Shown here in pieces: positions 60,784 to 64,000 of a stretch of 64,000 nucleotides of DNA (position 1 is the stretch's first letter; the number at the start of each line of letters is the position of its first letter). Source of the stretch: Acidobacteria bacterium RIFCSPLOWO2_12_FULL_66_21 (lineage in GTDB: Bacteria > Acidobacteriota > Vicinamibacteria > Vicinamibacterales > 2-12-FULL-66-21); assembly GCA_001767455.1 (NCBI GenBank), contig MELC01000086.1, forward strand, positions 120,677 through 184,676, in the 5' to 3' direction. A program made the position numbers and the translations under genes. The notes under the pieces are model-generated. The model did not search any database and was not told where the DNA came from. It saw only the letters and a list, made by a program, of their open reading frames with translations.

Positions 60784-62667
60784 ATGGCGGCCATCGCGGG
60801 GGTGTTGAGCGCGGACGGTGGCGCGTCGGCAGCGACCGAGCGCATGCTGACGGCGCTCGCGCACCGCGGCCGCGCGATGCTGATCCACGACGAAGGCCAC
60901 GTCGCGATAGGACTCGCCTCCGCCGCGATTCCCGCGGTGCGTCCCCCCGGCGGTCCGCCCTCGCTCTTCGTCGTGCTCGACGGGCGGCTCGACAATCGCG
61001 AAGAGATCGCCCACCAGATCGGCTGTCCGCGCGCGATCGACGACGCGCATCTGATCGCTCTTGCGTACGAGAAGTGGGACGACGCCTTCGTCGAACGGCT
61101 GCTCGGCGACTTCGCCTTCGCGATCTGGGACAGCGTCAATCGACGGCTGCTGTGCGCGCGTGACGCGCTCGGCGTGAAGCCGTTCTACTATGCGGAGGCG
61201 CCGCGGGGCTTCGTCTTCGCGTCCGAGCTCCAGGTGCTCTTCGCGGGCGCCGACCTGAGCCGGGCCCCGAACGAAGGCTTCCTCGCCGAGCTCCTCGCGG
61301 ACGACGTCGTCAGTCGCGACGAAACGCCGTTTCGCGGCATTCGACGTTTGCCGCCCGCTCATCTGATCAGCGTGGAGGGCACCGCGATCGCCGTCCGTCG
61401 CTACTGGACCCCCCGACCCCCGCCGGCCGCCCGTCCCGCTTCCGAAGACGAGCACGCCGAGGCCTTTCTCGATCTGCTGCGTGAGGCGGTGCGCTGCAGG
61501 ATGGCCGGACGCGATGACGTCGGCGTGCTGTTGAGCGGCGGACTCGACTCGTCGTCGATCGTCGCGCTGGCGAGCGAGGTCCGCGGGCAGGCCGGCGGAG
61601 CTCCGGTCCATGCGTACTCGCTCGTGTTTCCGGGCCGTTCCTGCGACGAGAGCGCGTTCATCGACCATGTCGTCCGCGACGGCGCGATCCAGGCTACGAG
61701 GGTGACGGCCGCGCGATGCAACGGTGAGTTGCTGTTCGACGACGCGTGGCGGTATCTCGGTTGCGGCGATGCGCCGAACGGGGGCCCGATGCTTGCGCCG
61801 TTGCTCGCGGCGGCACAGGCGGACGGATGCGGCGTCGTGCTGACGGGCGACGGCGGCGACGAATGGCTGACCGGCAGCTTCTTTCGCTACGCCGATCTGC
61901 TCTCGGCCGGGCGCATCGGGCAATTCGTCCGCGACGTGCGACGTGCGCCGCGGCTGGCGAGCGCGCTGAGGCGCGCGGCGGTCTTCGGCGTCTGGCCGCT
62001 GGTGCCCCGGCTCGTTCAGTACCCGGTGCGTGCCGCGTGGCGGCGGACCGGAGGCCGGCGCCTGCCGCCGTGGATAGACCCTCGGTTCGCGCGCCGGACG
62101 AGCCTCGACCAACGGTGCCGGCGGCCGCCCTGCGAACCGCGGTCCGGGTGGTCGCGCGCGACCTGGGACGTGGCGCAGTACCTCACCGACGGCGCGCAGA
62201 GCCATGCGTTCGAAGGAGCCGACCGGTCCAGTCAGCGATGGGGCATCGAGGAACGCCACCCGTTTTACGACCGGCGGGTCGTCGAGTACTCGCTCGCGCT
62301 GCCGGATGCCGAGCGCGCCGAGGGAGCAGAAACCAAGCGAGTGCTCCGGCGGGCGATGCGCGGCCTCGTGCCGGACGCCGTGCGCCTCAGGCGCGGCAAA
62401 GCGGAGTTCTCGTCGGTCGTCTTTGACGGCCTCGAGTACCTGGGAGGCGAGCGGCGATGCGGCCGCCTCGCCATCGCGCGTGAAGGGTGGATCGATCCGC
62501 GCGCCCTGACCGCGGCGTACCGGCGGACGGCCGACCTGGTGGCGCGGCGCGCCGTGGCGCCGGCGCTGCCGGCCTTGTGGCGGGCGTTCGCGGTCGATCT
62601 GTGGTTCCGCGCCGTGGTCCTCCGCGAGCCGAGGCCCGCGGCGGCGGAATGGGGCGTCGCTCCGTGA
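60784..62667 (+). CDS. Asparagine-synthetase-like lasso peptide cyclase (lasso C)
   Basis: This 627-residue protein has an N-terminal class II glutamine-amidotransferase fold, but it starts MAAIAGVLS: the nucleophilic Cys at position 2 of true glutaminases is missing, as is usual for lasso cyclases. GDFAFAIWDSVNRRLLCARD and ALGVKPFYY are kept from asparagine synthetase. The synthetase domain has the ATP PP-loop SGGLDSSS (about 251-258) and VVLTGDGGDEWLTG. In lasso biosynthesis it adenylates the side chain of an Asp/Glu of the core and closes the macrolactam ring with the N-terminal amine. It is 2 bases from B1 and overlaps the kinase-like gene. Alternative: an ordinary asparagine synthetase-like enzyme of other peptide pathways. 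Confidence 0.88.
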   Translation: MAAIAGVLSADGGASAATERMLTALAHRGRAMLIHDEGHVAIGLASAAIPAVRPPGGPPSLFVVLDGRLDNREEIAHQIGCPRAIDDAHLIALAYEKWDDAFVERLLGDFAFAIWDSVNRRLLCARDALGVKPFYYAEAPRGFVFASELQVLFAGADLSRAPNEGFLAELLADDVVSRDETPFRGIRRLPPAHLISVEGTAIAVRRYWTPRPPPAARPASEDEHAEAFLDLLREAVRCRMAGRDDVGVLLSGGLDSSSIVALASEVRGQAGGAPVHAYSLVFPGRSCDESAFIDHVVRDGAIQATRVTAARCNGELLFDDAWRYLGCGDAPNGGPMLAPLLAAAQADGCGVVLTGDGGDEWLTGSFFRYADLLSAGRIGQFVRDVRRAPRLASALRRAAVFGVWPLVPRLVQYPVRAAWRRTGGRRLPPWIDPRFARRTSLDQRCRRPPCEPRSGWSRATWDVAQYLTDGAQSHAFEGADRSSQRWGIEERHPFYDRRVVEYSLALPDAERAEGAETKRVLRRAMRGLVPDAVRLRRGKAEFSSVVFDGLEYLGGERRCGRLAIAREGWIDPRALTAAYRRTADLVARRAVAPALPALWRAFAVDLWFRAVVLREPRPAAAEWGVAP

Positions 62668-63551
62668 TCTACAACGCCGCGGGGCTCGCGCTGGAAGGGG
62701 AGTTCACGCGCGCCGATCTGCTGCCCGCCGAGGAGGGTGCCGTCCCGTACCGATTCGTCCTGCGAAGCGATCCCGCGTCGCGCCCGCCTCTCTGGGTTCA
62801 CGAGTGGTCGGATCCGTCGAAGCTCGGACATGCGCGCTGCGGGCGCACGGTGTCCGGATATGTGCTGCGATTCGAGGCGGTCGCCGACTACGTCTGCGAC
62901 CTCGGAGCCAGGGAGATCCGCTGTCATCCGCAGCGCGGAGTGGAGAGCGAGACGTTGACAGGATTCCTGATCGGCCAGGTGATGCCGCGGCTGGCGAACC
63001 TGGAGCGGCCTCCGGTGCTCCACGCCAGCGCCGTCGCGTGGCGCGGAGTCGGGCTCGTCTTCGCGGGTGCGGCCGGCGCGGGGAAGTCGACCCTTGCGGC
63101 CGGGCTGTGCATCGAGTCGTGCGGCTTGCTGTCGGACGACTGCGTCGCGTTGCGCGCGTCCGGGCCGGCGTTCGAGTGTCTCCCCACCGCGCGCGGCTTG
63201 CGGCTCTCTGACCGGGCCGTCGAGGTGCTGTCGTCGTCGGCCGCTCCGCTGGCTGTCAGTGACGCCGTTCCGCTGCGAGCGCTGTTCATTCTCGATCCGG
63301 CTCAGGCGCCGGACCTGCCGCCGATGGCGCGGATGCGCCGCACGGACGCGCTGCTGCGGCTGGTGCGCTACAGCTACCAGATGGATCCCCACGATCGCCG
63401 GCAGCTCGCGGCCCAGTTCGATGCGGTCTCCCGCATCGTCGCCCTCGTCCCGGTTTTCGCCCTGCGGGTGCCGCGCGGGCTGGGACGTCTTCGCGAGATC
63501 AGCCGGTTCGTTCTCGAACAAATCGAGGCGGTCGGGGCCGGGAGCGTGTAA
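62664..63551 (+). CDS. HprK-like kinase of the lasso cluster
   Basis: I take the GTG at 62664 overlapping the previous stop (GTGA); an ATG at 62649 would add five residues. The 295 residues contain PPVLHASAVAWRGVGLVFAG with the P-loop GAAGAGKST (about 135-143), then GLLSDDCVAL, as in HPr serine kinase/phosphorylase-like proteins found in lasso and other RiPP clusters. In the paeninodin system such a kinase phosphorylates the C-terminal Ser of the precursor. The precursor here ends in Pro with its only core Ser at position 12, so the target would differ. It ends 57 bases before the precursor gene. Confidence 0.85.
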   Translation: MIYNAAGLALEGEFTRADLLPAEEGAVPYRFVLRSDPASRPPLWVHEWSDPSKLGHARCGRTVSGYVLRFEAVADYVCDLGAREIRCHPQRGVESETLTGFLIGQVMPRLANLERPPVLHASAVAWRGVGLVFAGAAGAGKSTLAAGLCIESCGLLSDDCVALRASGPAFECLPTARGLRLSDRAVEVLSSSAAPLAVSDAVPLRALFILDPAQAPDLPPMARMRRTDALLRLVRYSYQMDPHDRRQLAAQFDAVSRIVALVPVFALRVPRGLGRLREISRFVLEQIEAVGAGSV

Positions 63552-63553
63552 GC

Positions 63554-63559
63554 TACAAT
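63554..63559 (+). promoter_or_regulatory. Candidate -10 box before the precursor gene
   Basis: TACAAT, five of six to TATAAT, lies in the 57-base gap between kinase and precursor genes. No convincing -35 box is present 17 bases upstream. If real, it would give extra transcript of the precursor, whose product is needed in excess over the enzymes. Confidence 0.3.
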
Positions 63560-63608
63560 GGCTGGGGCGACGAGGGCTGCGGCGACACCCGTGTCGGAGG
63601 GAGATGTC

Positions 63609-63785
63609 ATGGACGAGACGCGTCTGGCGGCCGGTTCGGAAGCGCGAACGGCGCCGGTGGCAGGGGCGAAGCGCCTCTACACGGTTCCCCGGTTGAAGGA
63701 CTACGGCACGGTGGCTGAACTGACGCGCGGCGGCGCCGGCACGACTCTCGACGGCCGGGCCTCGAAGAAGGTGTTCGCTCCCTGA
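63609..63785 (+). CDS. Lasso peptide precursor (lasso A)
   Basis: I choose the ATG at 63609 because GGAGGGAG lies seven bases upstream; a frame-matched ATG at 63558 has no such site. The 58-residue product has a 40-residue leader ending RLYTVPRLKDYGTVAELTR and an 18-residue core GGAGTTLDGRASKKVFAP. All leader landmarks are in place relative to the cleavage site: Tyr at -17, Pro at -14, Leu at -12, Gly at -8 and Thr at -2. The core begins with Gly and has Asp at position 8, so a Gly1-Asp8 eight-membered macrolactam is predicted; Arg10, Lys13, Lys14 or Phe16 could plug the ring. The B2 protease that would cut after Arg40 was not found in the window. Confidence 0.88.
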   Translation: MDETRLAAGSEARTAPVAGAKRLYTVPRLKDYGTVAELTRGGAGTTLDGRASKKVFAP

Positions 63786-63787
63786 CG

Positions 63788-63886
63788 ATGACGCGGGCCC
63801 TCGATCTGCTCGCATCGCCGGCGCTGAAGCATCTTCGCGAGAACACGCTGCTCTTCGCGACCGTTGGCCGCCGCGCGGACCCGTAA
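63788..63886 (+). CDS. Possible 32-residue peptide of the lasso cluster
   Basis: Two bases after the precursor stop an ATG opens a 32-codon frame (MTRALDLLASPALKHLREN, then TLLFATVGRRADP) whose TAA overlaps the ATG of the next gene by one base (TAATG). That tight packing suggests translation, at least as a coupling device. There is no Tyr-x-x-Pro leader, no signal peptide and no family that I recognise, and no clear ribosome site, so it may be only the spacer between precursor and methyltransferase genes. Confidence 0.35.
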   Translation: MTRALDLLASPALKHLRENTLLFATVGRRADP

Positions 63887-64000
63887 TGGCCGAAGGCTGG
63901 CAGGGCTGGGACGACTACGCGCCGTTCTACGATTGGGAGAACGCACAGACCCAGGCCCGGCGTGACGTCGCCTTCTGGCAGCGGCTCCCCCCCCCCCCCC
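63886..64000 (+). CDS. Class I SAM methyltransferase, 3'-truncated by window edge
   Basis: Only 38 codons are visible. WQGWDDYAPFYDWENAQT, followed by RRDVAFWQRL, is a very typical N-terminus of small-molecule class I methyltransferases (YDxxxxx...DxxFW), so the identification is fair although motif I lies beyond the edge. In a lasso cluster such an enzyme could methylate the peptide, for example at its C-terminus or a lysine. The last 14 bases are all C and translate as prolines; this run is probably an artefact rather than coding sequence. Confidence 0.6.
   Translation, partial: MAEGWQGWDDYAPFYDWENAQTQARRDVAFWQRLPPPP

Noticed and set aside
58708..62259. A 1,183-codon open frame antisense to the repeat protein and the lasso cyclase
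   Set aside because: It is a by-product of high GC and of the repeated units on the other strand; its product is low-complexity Arg/Gly/Val-rich and both sense genes have clear families.
63558..63608. A 17-residue longer lasso precursor from an upstream ATG
   Set aside because: No ribosome site precedes that ATG, whereas GGAGGGAG fits the ATG at 63609; the extension overlaps a possible -10 box.
1..64000. tRNA, rRNA, riboswitches, insertion sequences with transposases, and phage genes
   Set aside because: I looked through the gaps on both strands and saw no convincing candidate; small structured RNAs could be missed without a covariance search.

Overview
The window looks like a 64 kb piece of a high-GC (roughly two-thirds G+C by eye) genome of the phylum Acidobacteriota, probably a soil lineage related to Vicinamibacteria. 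The evidence is an ADOP-type (acidobacterial duplicated orphan permease) gene, a 'VWFA-related' acidobacterial domain protein, many secreted peptidases and propeller proteins, and the general codon and GC style. No rRNA or tRNA genes, CRISPR arrays, transposase genes or phage genes were seen. The first gene is cut by the left edge and the last by the right edge, where the sequence dissolves into a run of 14 C.

1-21.7 kb is a scavenging/catabolic block, mostly on the minus strand: a 5'-truncated VWFA-related protein, a secreted Asp-box (sortilin-like) propeller, a Tat-exported amidase, a glycyl-radical enzyme with its activase that match trans-4-hydroxy-L-proline dehydratase (HypD/HypE), a secreted S9 prolyl-type peptidase, a YbdL-type methionine aminotransferase, a short asparaginase, an M1 aminopeptidase broken by one in-frame TGA, a GT87-like membrane glycosyltransferase and the ADOP permease. 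A prolyl peptidase, an aminopeptidase and a hydroxyproline dehydratase together fit use of proline/hydroxyproline-rich peptides.

21.7-27.4 kb carries an unknown six-helix membrane protein, a zinc-finger thioredoxin (TrxC type), a fused alpha-beta 2-oxoacid dehydrogenase E1 and an MsbA/PglK-type ABC exporter.

27.4-55.5 kb is a large exopolysaccharide locus. A good sigma-70 promoter and a long leader hairpin precede a regulator with a ruined ATPase domain and a Fis-type helix-turn-helix. A tightly overlapping operon follows: outer-membrane barrel, Wza-type export protein, nine GT4-like and two GT2 glycosyltransferases, three methyltransferases, an O-antigen ligase/polymerase and a priming sugar transferase. 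After it come an FAD reductase, a fourth methyltransferase and a nucleotidyltransferase. A convergent minus-strand set holds a Wzc-like chain-length protein/tyrosine kinase, a second O-antigen-ligase-like protein, a HAD phosphatase-like protein and a small secreted protein. No Wzx flippase was seen.

55.9-60.4 kb is one giant secreted protein with eight near-identical 94-96-residue Ig/cadherin-like repeats, closed by a clear intrinsic terminator. 60.5-64 kb then starts a probable lasso-peptide cluster: PqqD-like recognition protein, asparagine-synthetase-like cyclase without the glutaminase cysteine, HprK-like kinase, a 58-residue precursor with the full Y-17/P-14/L-12/G-8/T-2 leader signature and an 18-residue core that could close a Gly1-Asp8 ring, and the start of a methyltransferase. 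The B2 leader protease is not in the window.

A second theme is in the gaps between genes. Almost every gap of useful size holds a hairpin built from an iterated short word on one arm and its complement on the other, with a different word in nearly every gap. Several of these elements supply or touch the stop codons of neighbouring genes, and two families occur as pairs bracketing a gene.
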